Shown piece after piece: positions 63,680-64,000 of a stretch of 64,000 nt of DNA (position 1 is its first letter; each line of letters opens with the position of its first letter). A program made the position numbers and the translations under genes. The notes under the pieces are model-generated. The model worked only from the letters and a program-made list of their open reading frames with translations. It made no database searches and was not told the origin of the DNA. The stretch is from Rhipicephalus microplus (Eukaryota > Arthropoda > Arachnida > Ixodida > Ixodidae): assembly GCF_043290135.1 (NCBI RefSeq), contig NC_134710.1, positions 10,217,821-10,281,820 on the forward strand, read 5' to 3'.

Positions 63680-63744
63680 TATTATCCCAAGGTTTAATTT
63701 TGTGTGCCTTGGGCCAAACCTATTTTTGTCTTCTTTTTATTCAG

Positions 63745-63870
63745 GTGATGCTGCACTTCTAGATGCTGCTAAAAAGGGCAATCTTGCAAGGGTCATGAAG
63801 CTGGTGACTACTGAAAATATTAATTGTAGAGACTCTCAAGGCAGAAATTCTACACCACTACATTTGGCAG
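63745..63870 (+). CDS. Tnks: Tankyrase exon (start of ARC5)
   Basis: Acceptor TTTTTATTCAG ends at 63744; donor GTATGT at 63871. Two bases complete the Gly codon left by the exon at 40890; it then encodes [20 protein letters not shown] followed by [21 protein letters not shown]. Vertebrate tankyrase reads [19 protein letters not shown] and [19 protein letters not shown] here. It leaves one base for the next exon, outside the window. Confidence 0.95.
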
Positions 63871-64000
63871 GTATGTGTGAAGGCATCGTTTCATACCACA
63901 CCTGAAGCACTAGGCATCAGGCGAAGAGCTGCGATTGCATATTATGAAATATGCAGTTTCGTCGAGTCGGAACATTGCTTATAGCTTATTATTAAGTCTT

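Overview
The window reads as nuclear DNA of an arthropod, most likely a hard (ixodid) tick. This is inferred from the repeat content (a tRNA-headed SINE, RTE and CR1/L2-type LINEs, pogo/Tigger DNA elements, Ty3/gypsy elements, TTAA-flanked transposons with a Mutator-like transposase) and from the only conserved host gene, tankyrase. No database search was possible, so the species is not claimed. There is no bacterial organisation, rRNA operon or CRISPR array.

Backbone: six exons of a tankyrase gene lie on the + strand (7917-7993, 24550-24701, 40499-40565, 40636-40734, 40797-40890, 63745-63870). All have AG/GT borders and compatible phases. Together they encode ankyrin repeats corresponding to ARC4 and the start of ARC5. 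Three introns are 16-23 kb long, and nearly everything else in the window is transposon sequence filling them. Neither end of the gene is in the window.

Layout: 1-1381 is the end of a TTAA-bounded Kolobok/Mutator-like transposon. At 3.5-7.75 kb a diverged ~0.7 kb inverted repeat surrounds a TTAA MITE and a SINE. At 8245-13685 a TA-flanked TIR element is split by a nearly complete LINE; its ORF1 carries a 2A motif, and ORF1 and ORF2 are in one frame separated by a single UAG. At 13.7-23.2 kb there are nested Tigger/pogo derivatives. At 24740-27746 an apparently intact Kolobok-like element sits 38 bp after a tankyrase exon. At 28.4-39.8 kb there are two RTE-type LINEs, the second split by a pogo element, a SINE and a CR1/L2 LINE. 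A near-complete Tigger lies at 41479-43599.

The most notable locus is 43.6-49.9 kb: a decayed Ty3/gypsy element in which part of RT/RNase H is replaced by an uninterrupted, intronless endoplasmin (GRP94/HSP90B1) reading frame of ~735 codons lacking its C-terminal acidic tail and ER-retention signal. At 50391-57437 there is a second, complete gypsy (186-bp LTRs, ATAT target duplication, minus strand) inserted in a third Kolobok-like copy that ends at 59193. At 59.7-62.4 kb there is a Mag-like gypsy pol pseudogene, followed by a Tigger end and a Penelope GIY-YIG remnant before the last tankyrase exon.

Functionally the only clear host role is tankyrase, a poly-ADP-ribosyltransferase scaffold. 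The GRP94 copy is the one non-transposon coding sequence carried by a mobile element. Boundaries and family names for old repeats rest on reading by eye and are approximate.
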